Part shown: piece by piece, positions 54,647 to 62,952 of the stretch
How the letters are laid out: each line of letters begins with the position of its first letter
Numbering within the stretch: the first letter of the stretch is position 1
Program-made: the position numbers and the translations under genes
Notes under the pieces: generated by a model
What the model was told of the DNA's origin: nothing
Databases searched by the model: none
The model's input: the letters and a program-made list of their open reading frames with translations, nothing else
NCBI RefSeq assembly: GCF_032163395.1
Contig: NZ_CP119968.1
Coordinates: 295,501 to 359,500, forward strand
Length of the DNA: 64,000 nucleotides
From: Gloeocapsopsis dulcis
Lineage (GTDB): Bacteria > Cyanobacteriota > Cyanobacteriia > Cyanobacteriales > Chroococcidiopsidaceae
Direction: 5' to 3'

Positions 54647-56107
54647 ATGCTGATTCAAACCCCAGATTGGGTCAAGCACGCTGTTTTTTATCAAATTTTT
54701 CCAGATCGTTTTGCTCAAAGCAAGCAACCACACAAGCGATTATTGAAAAATGCCTCGTGGCAAGATTGGCATGAGATGCCGACACTCCAAGGTTACAAAG
54801 GTGGCGATTTGTGGGGTGTGACCGAACAGCTAGACTACTTGCAGAATTTGGGGATTACCGCCATTTACTTTACCCCCATCTTTCAATCAGCAAGTAATCA
54901 CCGCTATCATACGCACGATTATTATCAAGTTGATCCCCTATTGGGAGGCAACAGCGCATTTAAGGAACTATTAGATGCTTGTCACGAACGCGATATGAAA
55001 GTTGTTTTGGATGGCGTTTTTAACCATTCAAGTCGCGGCTTTTTCTTTTTCCACGATGTCTTAGAAAACGCTCAACATTCCCCTTGGGTCGATTGGTTTA
55101 AAATCCAAGATTGGCCTTTGCATCCCTATGATGAGAATTTTCCAGCGAACTATGGTTGTTGGGCAGGAATTCGGGCGCTACCAGAGTTTAATCATGATAA
55201 CCCAGAAGTACGCGAGTACATTATGGAAATTGCCGAATATTGGATGAAGTTTGGCATCGACGGTTGGCGCTTGGATGTACCATTTGAAGTGAAAACACCT
55301 GGTTTTTGGCAAGAGTTTCGCGATCGCGTTAAAGCAATCAACCCTGAAGCTTATATTGTCGGTGAAGTTTGGGGCGATTCGCGTCAGTGGCTTGATGGTA
55401 CTCAATTTGATGGTGTGATGAATTACTTGTTTGCTGGACCAACTATTGCTTTTGCCGCAAGCGATCGCATAGTACCTCAACAAGTTAAAGGTCCTTCTTA
55501 TGAGGCATACCCCTCACTCTCTGCAACTGAGTACGCAGAGAAAATGCAGCAACTTTTGCAACTCTACCCGTGGGAAATTCAACTGACACAGTTAAATTTA
55601 CTTGCCAGTCACGATACTGCACGGTTAATGTCAATTGCAGATGGCGATCGCCAAAGTGTCAAATTAGCAACGCTACTTCTTTTAACTTTTCCTGGTGCGC
55701 CTAGTATCTATTACGGCGATGAAGTCGGCTTACCTGGTGGTTTAGATCCTGATTCTCGTCGTGGTTTTCCCCTAGAAACACATTGGGAACGCGATATCTT
55801 AGAGTGCCATCGTCAACTGATTGCATTACGACATACTCACCCAGCATTACGCACAGGTACATACCGAGTTCTGTATGCAGAAGCTGGTATTTATGTTTTT
55901 GCGCGAATCTTGGAGAATGAAGAAATTGTTGTTGCTATTAATACTGAGACAACACCGGCAAATGTAGCTGTATTCACAAATGATTTGAAATCTCAACCAA
56001 ATCAAGTTTTATATGGAGATGGCATTGCTCGATGGCATAGTGTAGGTGAATCGATTCAGATCAAGTTAAGCTTGCCTGAACGCTCTGGGTGTATCTTTGG
56101 TATATAG
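54647..56107 (+). CDS. GH13 alpha-amylase family hydrolase (neopullulanase/cyclomaltodextrinase-like)
   Basis: A 486-residue GH13 enzyme without signal peptide: VFYQIFPDRFAQS start, VVLDGVFNHSS (region I, about 125-135), DGWRLDVPFE (region II, catalytic Asp), IVGEVWGDS (catalytic Glu) and LLASHDTARL (HD, region IV). The order is typical of intracellular malto-oligosaccharide hydrolases. It should act on glycogen or maltodextrin breakdown products. Start at the ATG 54647 has AGGACTAGGGAG upstream. Confidence 0.92.
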   Translation: MLIQTPDWVKHAVFYQIFPDRFAQSKQPHKRLLKNASWQDWHEMPTLQGYKGGDLWGVTEQLDYLQNLGITAIYFTPIFQSASNHRYHTHDYYQVDPLLGGNSAFKELLDACHERDMKVVLDGVFNHSSRGFFFFHDVLENAQHSPWVDWFKIQDWPLHPYDENFPANYGCWAGIRALPEFNHDNPEVREYIMEIAEYWMKFGIDGWRLDVPFEVKTPGFWQEFRDRVKAINPEAYIVGEVWGDSRQWLDGTQFDGVMNYLFAGPTIAFAASDRIVPQQVKGPSYEAYPSLSATEYAEKMQQLLQLYPWEIQLTQLNLLASHDTARLMSIADGDRQSVKLATLLLLTFPGAPSIYYGDEVGLPGGLDPDSRRGFPLETHWERDILECHRQLIALRHTHPALRTGTYRVLYAEAGIYVFARILENEEIVVAINTETTPANVAVFTNDLKSQPNQVLYGDGIARWHSVGESIQIKLSLPERSGCIFGI

Positions 56108-56207
56108 CAGGGTTCAGAGGTAAAATTTATTTGGGTCAATGATTCTGAGCATCTTGAGTGTCCTTATATTGACCATTGCTGTAGCTTAGATTTGTGTATC
56201 AAGAAAT

Positions 56208-56233
56208 AAGGGTTTGGATATTGCCAAACCCTT
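56208..56233 (-). terminator. Intrinsic terminator of the 103-aa gene
   Basis: Perfect 10-bp stem AAGGGTTTGG / CCAAACCCTT with a 6-nt loop, followed on the minus strand by ATTTCTTG. It lies 24 bp after the stop of the minus-strand gene. Confidence 0.8.
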
Positions 56234-56257
56234 ACACTTAGATTGAATTACTAAATC

Positions 56258-56569
56258 CTACGAAATGGAATTTCCGGCTTGAGTTAGCATTTGACCGAGT
56301 TGCTGTGCTTTTGTACCAGCTTCGCCACCAGCGCTTGCAGCAGCTTCAGTCGTTTTGCTACCAACTTGCTTTAAAGCTTGCGCAATACCAGAAGCATTGC
56401 CACTAGCTAATTGGCTTTTTAGTTCACCCAAGGCGCTAGCAATTTCAGGTGCAGCGTCTTGCAATTGTGCCTGCCAGCTTTCGATGTTAGCCAAAGCAGC
56501 TTCAGCAGGAATCGAGGTTAAGCCACCCTGTAAAGCTGACATGGTGGTATCTAAGTCTGCTTGTGCCAT
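56258..56569 (-). CDS. Small helical hypothetical protein
   Basis: A 103-residue protein, Ala/Gln/Ser-rich with an all-helical appearance (ALQGGLTSIPAEAALANIES, GELKSQLASGNASGIAQALKQ), no signal peptide and no Cys. It is cyanobacterial in style and has its own intrinsic terminator. I do not recognise a function. Confidence 0.7.
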   Translation of the reverse strand: MAQADLDTTMSALQGGLTSIPAEAALANIESWQAQLQDAAPEIASALGELKSQLASGNASGIAQALKQVGSKTTEAAASAGGEAGTKAQQLGQMLTQAGNSIS

Positions 56570-56862
56570 GAATATTCACCTAAAGAAATGTTTTCTTAAT
56601 CTATTGTAAAGAAGTATTGTTATTTATAAAAGATGATTAAGTTAAATTAAGTTTAAGCAAGCATAGTTAGTTCTAATTTTTATAGAGCATATACTCAGAA
56701 GTTCTTTTAATAAAAATAATTCTTAATAATTATCAGCTATGGCTTGAGTTCGCCCATTAGGAACGAATCAAGCACAGTTATGCTTTAGATAAGCAAAATT
56801 GGATCTAAATTTGCAATTTATGGCTGTTTACTAGGACACAATCGCCGTCAAGCGAATTGATT

Positions 56863-57285
56863 TTACTCTGCAGCAACTAAACCTGGCACGAGTACAGCAT
56901 CAATGACATGAATAACACCATTATCTGCCAAAATGTCTGATTGCAAAACGTTTGCATCATTGACTTTAATCTTCCCATCAGAGGATTCAACTGCTACAAC
57001 TGAACCTTCAACTGTTTCTGCTTCCTCAATTTGCATTAAATCTTCGGCTCTCACATCTCCAAAGGCAACGTGATACGTTACTATTCGCTTTAACTTGTGG
57101 TTATCTTGTAGCAAGGCATCGAGTGTTATTCCTTCAGGTAGGTTGTTAAATGCTTCATCTGTAGGTGCAAAGACTGTGTATGGACCAGGACTTTTGAGAA
57201 TGTCAACTAAGTCTGTTGCTTTGATTGCTTCTACTAAAGTATTGAATGTTCCAGCATTAACCGCAGTTTCGATAAGATCAGCCAT
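56863..57285 (-). CDS. Fasciclin-domain protein
   Basis: A frame from 57318; the ATG at 57285 (140 aa) is preferred because MADLIETAVNAGTF is the usual start of these proteins. The single FAS1 domain has PYTVFAPTDEAFNNLP (H1) and NGVIHVIDAVLVP (H2) boxes. FAS1 proteins are adhesion or cell-surface associated. No signal peptide is obvious here, so location is uncertain. Confidence 0.9.
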   Translation of the reverse strand: MADLIETAVNAGTFNTLVEAIKATDLVDILKSPGPYTVFAPTDEAFNNLPEGITLDALLQDNHKLKRIVTYHVAFGDVRAEDLMQIEEAETVEGSVVAVESSDGKIKVNDANVLQSDILADNGVIHVIDAVLVPGLVAAE

Positions 57286-57435
57286 GATTGCAAGAGCCGT
57301 AATAGTGTTAAAATTCATTAATAAAATGAAAACATTTACTTAGCATCTATCAACAGAGAGGTTGTGGCAAATACCAAGATGACAGCAACTTGAAGCGTAC
57401 TGATACACTAGGATAGATCCCCAGCACAAGATACT

Positions 57436-57669
57436 ATGCTCAAGCGTTCCAAGTTCGAGACGACACAAACTCAAATTATGCATCGGGCAGAAGAACTCAT
57501 CGGTGCAGCTTCTAACCGTTATCGGATTACAGTACAAGTAGCTAATCGTGCTAAACGCCGTCGTTACGAAGATTTTGATAATGTAGACGATCCGATGATG
57601 AAGCCAGTGATTCGGGCAATTATTGAAATGTCTGACGAGTTAACTCAACCGGAAATTATTGGGGAGTAA
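57436..57669 (+). CDS. rpoZ: RNA polymerase omega subunit
   Basis: A 77-residue omega subunit: [30 protein letters not shown] is the conserved omega core with its VANRAK(R) motif. Cyanobacterial omega proteins are about 75-80 aa. First gene of a tight cluster with the next two (10 and 9 bp gaps). Confidence 0.95.
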   Translation: MLKRSKFETTQTQIMHRAEELIGAASNRYRITVQVANRAKRRRYEDFDNVDDPMMKPVIRAIIEMSDELTQPEIIGE

Positions 57670-57679
57670 CGGGTAGGCT

Positions 57680-58252
57680 GTGAAACGCAAGCGATCGCTG
57701 ATGTTCGTCACTGCATTCGGGGTTGTGTGTCTAGTCGTTTTGGGTTCAGGACAACATAACTCAACTCAATTTGCATTTTTACAGCCGCCAGCGATCGCCC
57801 AAAGTGTTCGCATCAGCGATGCTTGGCAACAAGTTTATCAACAGCTACCTGATTTACCACTCGAAAACCAGTATGTCAGCCGACAAACTGGAAAAATCGA
57901 TCCAGAAAACACCTTAGTGCGACGCTTGATTAGCTACCATACCTACGTCAAAGGGCGTCCGCCGAATTACCGACTTGATTGGAAGTTGACTTTGGCGGAT
58001 TATCTCGGTGCGAACGAATGGATTCGGGAAGAAAGTTACCCAGGAAGCGATACACTGCGACAAAATCCCTTTATAGGCGATCGCACTGCGATTGAACGTC
58101 TCAACCGCGATCAGCGAAATGCACTAGTGCAAGCGCTAGTTAATGTTTTTAGTGGGGTTTCGGCTAATCCAGCTACTCCTACAACACCAAGCCCCGACAC
58201 ACCCCAGGGACTACCGCCGCAGCCAGGAGACGCACAACTGCTAAAGCCATAA
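57680..58252 (+). CDS. Exported hypothetical protein, second gene of rpoZ operon
   Basis: A 190-residue protein starting at a GTG (57680), with a signal peptide at about 1-40 (KRKRSLMFVTAFGVVCLVVL). The mature region is mixed alpha/beta with a LDWKLTLADYLGANEWI segment and a Pro/Thr-rich C-terminal tail. Conserved in cyanobacteria downstream of rpoZ as far as I recall. Periplasmic or lipid-anchored location is inferred; function unknown. Confidence 0.78.
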   Translation: MKRKRSLMFVTAFGVVCLVVLGSGQHNSTQFAFLQPPAIAQSVRISDAWQQVYQQLPDLPLENQYVSRQTGKIDPENTLVRRLISYHTYVKGRPPNYRLDWKLTLADYLGANEWIREESYPGSDTLRQNPFIGDRTAIERLNRDQRNALVQALVNVFSGVSANPATPTTPSPDTPQGLPPQPGDAQLLKP

Positions 58253-58261
58253 TCAAGTTAT

Positions 58262-58627
58262 ATGGAGCGTGTTGTCAAAAGTGGGACAGGTTGGCGCGTT
58301 GGTTGGAACCCTAGTGCTGCAAAGTATCAAGGTTTAGTTGGTACAAATGATTGGGCGATCGAACTGACATCTGCTGAATTTAATGACTTTTGTCGATTAG
58401 CAATACAGTTAGCAGAATCGATCGATCAAATTGCGGATGAATTGATGGAGGAAGAGAAGATTAGTTGTGAAGCCGAAAGTGATTTGCTGTGGATGGAAGT
58501 AACAGGTTATCCTCATGCTTACAGTTTACGCTTCATTCTTCATACAGGACGAGGAGTAGAAGGCAGTTGGACACCCCAAGCTGTTCCTAGTTTAATTCAA
58601 GCAATACAAATGATTCAGGTTTTCTAG
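58262..58627 (+). CDS. DUF1818-family protein
   Basis: A 121-residue soluble protein of the cyanobacterial DUF1818 type: VVKSGTGWRVGWNPSAAKYQGL start, then ELTSAEFNDFCRLA and a GVEGSWTPQAVPSLIQAI C-terminal block. It follows the previous gene by 9 bp. Function not known; it is found only in oxygenic phototrophs as far as I recall. Confidence 0.85.
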   Translation: MERVVKSGTGWRVGWNPSAAKYQGLVGTNDWAIELTSAEFNDFCRLAIQLAESIDQIADELMEEEKISCEAESDLLWMEVTGYPHAYSLRFILHTGRGVEGSWTPQAVPSLIQAIQMIQVF

Positions 58628-58667
58628 TTTTAATTATTGCTCAACTGTGTTAGCATAAATATTCTTA

Positions 58668-58742
58668 ACGGGGCGTAGCGCAGCTTGGTAGCGCGCCACT
58701 TTGGGGTAGTGGAGGTCGTGGGTTCGAATCCCGCCGCTCCGA
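58668..58742 (+). tRNA. tRNA-Pro (anticodon GGG)
   Basis: A 75-nt cloverleaf: acceptor arm CGGGGCG / CGCTCCG with one G-U pair, anticodon arm CCACT-loop-AGTGG with GGG in the loop, T arm GTGGG-TTCGAAT-CCCGC, discriminator A. It lies between the rpoZ operon and the restriction gene. Confidence 0.95.
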
Positions 58743-58853
58743 TTGACTAAAAACCCTTTCTATGCAACATATCAGCCTTCTCTAATACCATTTATTGTTA
58801 TTGAGAGTGCGGAATTATCAATAAGTCTCGTTTAAAGGGTCATATTGGATCAA

Positions 58854-61800
58854 TTAAGCTGCCCCAAATACCCCTACGGTTTCGTTGAAGGAGTCCACGA
58901 GCAAGACGATCTGGTTTGCATCGTCGTCTTCAAACACGCCATCCAAGCCTTTATGATGCAGATCCGTGAAGGGCGGCTCGTAGAGCAAGCCTGGGTCCAT
59001 TACGCCGTTTTGGGTCAGGTGGTCGATGATGGTTTCTACAAAGCGAATTTGATTAGCGCTAAAGTTGCCGCCCTCTAGATACTGGGCAAAGGCAATTTTT
59101 GCGGCGTTACGGTCTAACCCGACAAGTTTACGAATAAACAGCTTGAGGTGCAGGTCCTTTCCAAAGACTTGCTCGAATTGCTCTCGACTCCCGATTTCTT
59201 CTGCTCCAAAGAGCATTTTTTCTAAAGACTCCAGATCCGTTTGGGTTAGGGGGGCATTGCGCTTAAGTTTGGCGATCGCAATGTGGTCTTCATGGTTGCG
59301 AATGTAGGCTTCGACCTTCTTACGATATTGGTAAGGACTGAAGCCCGTATTATGAGCGGGTACGTCAACCTCCTGGACTTCTCCAAGTTCATCCTCGAAG
59401 TCGGTGTAGACGATGCACTGCGCTTGGCGATCAATAAACTTAATCAGGTTCCGCAAGTGAATCCGTACATAGTCGATCATCCAGGGGGTTACATCCATCC
59501 ACCAATCTTCTGCCTGGACTTCTTGGATCAGGGAGAGTTGATCTCTGACCATCGGAATGTCTTTCTCCTCAAGTTGGCTTAAGAGGTCTCGCACTTTGTC
59601 GCGTAGGCTGACAAAATCATTCGTGCGCTTCAAGATTGAGAGTTGGAGTTTGAAGCAGAGGAGATCAAATTCTTTGGCAAGGCGATTTTCAGTCAGCAGA
59701 CCATTGGGAAGGAGTGCCAAGGAAACAGAAATCGCCTCCACATCGTCTTCATTAAGTTGGTTCCACCGCTCTCGATTGGAGAATTCTTCTACCGTTTGCA
59801 GGTGGCGGCGAACCAAGAAGTTTGATCGCTCCATTGTCGCTACGTGCTGATGGAGGTCGTCTAGGAGAGTATTTCGCAGTTCGGCTTGCTCCAAATCGTG
59901 GGTTGCCCCTTCGTTGTTCAATTGGGTTAGCTCGAGACGGGCTTTGACGAGGCGGGTTGTTAGGGTTTCGGGGAGCTTTTGGCTAGCTTCAGGGATTTGC
60001 TGGTTAAAGAAATCAAAGTTACCGCAGAGGTCAAACACCAAAAACTCTTGCTTATTGTCGCCTAAGCCAAAAAGATCTGGGCAAAGGCGAGTACCTCGCC
60101 CGATCATCTGGTTGAACTTGACTTGCGAATAGACGGGTTTGAAGAAAACCAGGTTGACTACTTCCGGGACATCAACGCCAGTGTCGAGCATATCTACAGA
60201 AACGGCAATGGTCGGCTCTTTATGGGCTTCGGAGAAGTCGTCTAGGAGATTCTGGGCGTAAGTGTTGTGGCTGTCGATGACTTGAGCGAATTTGCCTTTG
60301 TAGTGGGGGTAGTTGGCATCGAAGCGTTGAACGATGAACTCGGCATGATTGTGGTTACGGGCGAAGATAATGGTCTTACCGAGGCGATCGCCTCCGTCTA
60401 CTTTTAGCCCTCGTTGCATCAGCAACTCTAGTGCCTGGTCTACAGTGCTGATATTAAAGAGCCACTGGTTCAAAGCTGCTGCATTCACTTGGTCAGGGAT
60501 GGCTCCGGTGTCCTCATCTCTGAATTTTTCCTCGTATTCTTCCTGTTCTTGGGGTGAGAGGTCTGCGTACCTGACCCCTGTACGTAAAAACTTAAAGGGA
60601 ACATCCACCCCCCTTGAGGGGACAAGGTAGCCGTCTTTGACAGCATCATCAAGTTCGTAGGCAAAAGAAGGTACTCCTGGCTCTAAGTCAAAGATGCGGT
60701 AGGTGTCTCGGTGAACTTCAGCTCGGGGGGTAGCGGTTAAACCCACCAAAAGAGCATCAAAGTATTCAAACAGGGCGCGATATTTCTTGTAAATCGAGCG
60801 GTGTGCCTCATCAACGACAACTAGATCAAAGTGTCCTGGACTAAAGAACCGTTCAGTTTCATCGGTGCGTCCGTTGTTTCGATTAATGCAGTTGAGCATC
60901 GTTGGATAGGTGGAGAGTACGACATTGGCACTCTCAACTGCTTTGTCTTTCGTTAAATTTATAGGAGTGACGGTGGGGAGATGGGTTTTAAAGGCACGGA
61001 AGGCTTGGGTGAGAAGGGCATTGCGGTCAGCGAGGAAGAGGACGCGCTTCACCCAGTTGGCTTTCATTAGTAGATCGACTAGAGCGATCGCAGTACGGGT
61101 CTTTCCTGTTCCGGTTGCCATCACCAGTAGGGCTTTACGTCCTTTCTTCTCGTCAAAGGTTTCAGTAATGCGGCGAATGGCTTCGGTCTGATAACTGCGC
61201 TCGACGATGCTGGGGTTAACTTGAACCAGATGGAGTCGTTTGCGGTGGGTACGGCGGAAGATGAGGCGTTCTAGTTCGTCTTTTTTGAGGAAGCCCTGGA
61301 TCTCGCGGGGTGGATAGTTTAGGTCGTCCCAGATCCATTGGTCGTAGCCGTTGGTGTAGAAGATGATAGGACGCTGACCAAAGCGTTGCTCCAGGCAATC
61401 GGCATATAGTTTAGCTTGGTGTTTGCCTTGTGTCGAGCTAATTGTCGTGCGTTTGGCCTCGATTAGGGCAAGCGGTTTGCCGTCACTGCCCCAAAGTACG
61501 TAGTCTACTTTACCTTTACCCGTCTCGTTGGGCATCCCTTGGACTTCGTACTCTGTCCATCCAGCTTGTTCGATGTTCCAACCCGCTTCTTTGAGGAGTA
61601 CATCAATTAGGTAGCGGCGGGTATCGGCTTCGTTGTAGTCGTGGGTGTCGGGAACGGCTTGGTTTTGCTGCTTGAGGGCAGCAATTTCTACTTTAAGGGT
61701 TTCCATCTGCTGCTCAGTTTGCCGTTGCCGTTCTTCGGCGATGCGGCGCATCTCGTCTGCTTGGGATTGGGCTTCTAGCGCCTGGAGTTGGGGTAGGGAG

Positions 61801-62255
61801 AGGTCAAGGCTTATGGATGTGTCAGGTTGGGGAATGAGGTGGCGCTCAAAGTTAAGGGAGGGGATATTTTTACCATCGGGGGCGTAGGAGCGGTAGAGCC
61901 AGTAAAGGAAGTGAAAGAGTTCTTGAACAAGGTGGAGGGCATCTTTTTCCGTGATACTGGTGGAGTCGTGAACAGCAACGTTCCCCATCTTGTGGATGGC
62001 GCGGATTTTGGGGAAGAGTCCTGTTTTTAGGTTGTCTTGAAAGGTTTGCTCGTGAATGAGGGCAGCAAGGTTGCTGTTGTAGGGAAGTTGGAGGTAGGGA
62101 TCGTTGGCATAGAGCCAGTGAACAGCTTGCTCTAAGGTAAAGCGGGTATAGAAGCAGCTGGCGCGAGGGGCAGTATAGACTAAGCTCTCGGCGTGGGCGG
62201 CGTGTTCAAAGAGTTGCGGGTAGTGAGTGTGGAGAAAGTCAAAGTTCGATGCCAT
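58854..62255 (-). CDS. Type I restriction endonuclease R subunit (HsdR, EcoEI-like), orphan
   Basis: An 1133-residue protein. N-terminal DUF4145-like domain (about 1-125), a coiled coil (about 155-200), then an HSDR_N nuclease domain with a PD-(D/E)xK-type core (D251, E266 and K268 in VDYVLWGSDGKPLALIEAK). A superfamily 2 helicase follows: Walker A ATGTGKT (380-386), DEAH (482-485) and motif QMIGRGTRL. The C-terminal part is of the EcoEI_R_C type. It translocates and cuts DNA when partnered with HsdM and HsdS, but neither gene is next to it in the window. It sits 112 bp from tRNA-Pro on its 3' side, a common site for genomic islands (inference). Confidence 0.9.
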   Translation of the reverse strand: MASNFDFLHTHYPQLFEHAAHAESLVYTAPRASCFYTRFTLEQAVHWLYANDPYLQLPYNSNLAALIHEQTFQDNLKTGLFPKIRAIHKMGNVAVHDSTSITEKDALHLVQELFHFLYWLYRSYAPDGKNIPSLNFERHLIPQPDTSISLDLSLPQLQALEAQSQADEMRRIAEERQRQTEQQMETLKVEIAALKQQNQAVPDTHDYNEADTRRYLIDVLLKEAGWNIEQAGWTEYEVQGMPNETGKGKVDYVLWGSDGKPLALIEAKRTTISSTQGKHQAKLYADCLEQRFGQRPIIFYTNGYDQWIWDDLNYPPREIQGFLKKDELERLIFRRTHRKRLHLVQVNPSIVERSYQTEAIRRITETFDEKKGRKALLVMATGTGKTRTAIALVDLLMKANWVKRVLFLADRNALLTQAFRAFKTHLPTVTPINLTKDKAVESANVVLSTYPTMLNCINRNNGRTDETERFFSPGHFDLVVVDEAHRSIYKKYRALFEYFDALLVGLTATPRAEVHRDTYRIFDLEPGVPSFAYELDDAVKDGYLVPSRGVDVPFKFLRTGVRYADLSPQEQEEYEEKFRDEDTGAIPDQVNAAALNQWLFNISTVDQALELLMQRGLKVDGGDRLGKTIIFARNHNHAEFIVQRFDANYPHYKGKFAQVIDSHNTYAQNLLDDFSEAHKEPTIAVSVDMLDTGVDVPEVVNLVFFKPVYSQVKFNQMIGRGTRLCPDLFGLGDNKQEFLVFDLCGNFDFFNQQIPEASQKLPETLTTRLVKARLELTQLNNEGATHDLEQAELRNTLLDDLHQHVATMERSNFLVRRHLQTVEEFSNRERWNQLNEDDVEAISVSLALLPNGLLTENRLAKEFDLLCFKLQLSILKRTNDFVSLRDKVRDLLSQLEEKDIPMVRDQLSLIQEVQAEDWWMDVTPWMIDYVRIHLRNLIKFIDRQAQCIVYTDFEDELGEVQEVDVPAHNTGFSPYQYRKKVEAYIRNHEDHIAIAKLKRNAPLTQTDLESLEKMLFGAEEIGSREQFEQVFGKDLHLKLFIRKLVGLDRNAAKIAFAQYLEGGNFSANQIRFVETIIDHLTQNGVMDPGLLYEPPFTDLHHKGLDGVFEDDDANQIVLLVDSFNETVGVFGAA

Positions 62256-62302
62256 CTAAGCGTTTACCAAAGAACTCTTGATTTAGTATTCCCATAGTCA
62301 AG

Positions 62303-62872
62303 CTATCCTAACGTCACATCTTCATAAAGTCCTTCAAGTTTTCCCTCAAAACTAATACTTTCGAGCCGAAATGATGTTTGTTCCGGTCTATAAGACTGCA
62401 ACACCCACAGCCCTTGTTCGTTGCGTCGAAAGCACTCAACTCGCTGCCGTTTGGTACTAATCAAAACGTACTCGCGCAGGCTCTCTATTTCTTGGTAATC
62501 AACAAACTTATCACCCCGATCAAAGGCTTCTGTCGAGTCGGACAAGACTTCAACGATCAGAGCAGGAAAGCGCTTATATGTGGAGGTTCCCTGGTCGTTG
62601 GGATCGCAAGTAACCATAACATCAGGGTAGTAGAACCGATTGAGTGATTCGATTCGCGCTTTCATATCAGAGATGTAGACGCGGCAACCGGAGCCTCGGA
62701 GGTGGGTGCGTAAGTCAGATGCAAGGTTGAGGGCAATGGTGACGTGGGGGTCGCTTGCGCCTGCCATAGCATAGACTTGTCCATCAATGTATTCATGCTT
62801 GACGTTACTTACATCCTCCATTTGGAGGTATCGGTCGGGGGTGAGATAGGGCTGTTGCGGGGAGGCAATCAT
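62303..62872 (-). CDS. Uma2-family (DUF820) endonuclease-like protein
   Basis: A 189-residue PD-(D/E)xK-fold protein of the Uma2/DUF820 family, highly expanded in cyanobacteria: VKHEYIDGQVYAMAGAS start block, YYPDVMVTCD (Asp) and LIVEVLSDSTE (Glu) with the later K of FVDYQEI region. It is thought to be nuclease-like; biological role unclear. It lies next to HsdR on the same strand (47 bp) and may belong to the same unit. Confidence 0.9.
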   Translation of the reverse strand: MIASPQQPYLTPDRYLQMEDVSNVKHEYIDGQVYAMAGASDPHVTIALNLASDLRTHLRGSGCRVYISDMKARIESLNRFYYPDVMVTCDPNDQGTSTYKRFPALIVEVLSDSTEAFDRGDKFVDYQEIESLREYVLISTKRQRVECFRRNEQGLWVLQSYRPEQTSFRLESISFEGKLEGLYEDVTLG

Positions 62873-62952
62873 GGTGAAAATTTCAAGTGCGAATTGATGC
62901 CAATCGCTGTATCTTCACTTCTTAAACTAATCTAAGTAGTAGCCGTAGGTGC

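Noticed and set aside
56570-56862. Gap of about 290 bp between the helical protein and fasciclin genes
   Set aside because: AT-rich with no supported gene, RNA or terminator.
58854-62255. Several plus-strand frames opposite HsdR
   Set aside because: Arg/Ser-rich antisense shadows; all HsdR motifs are in the minus-strand frame.
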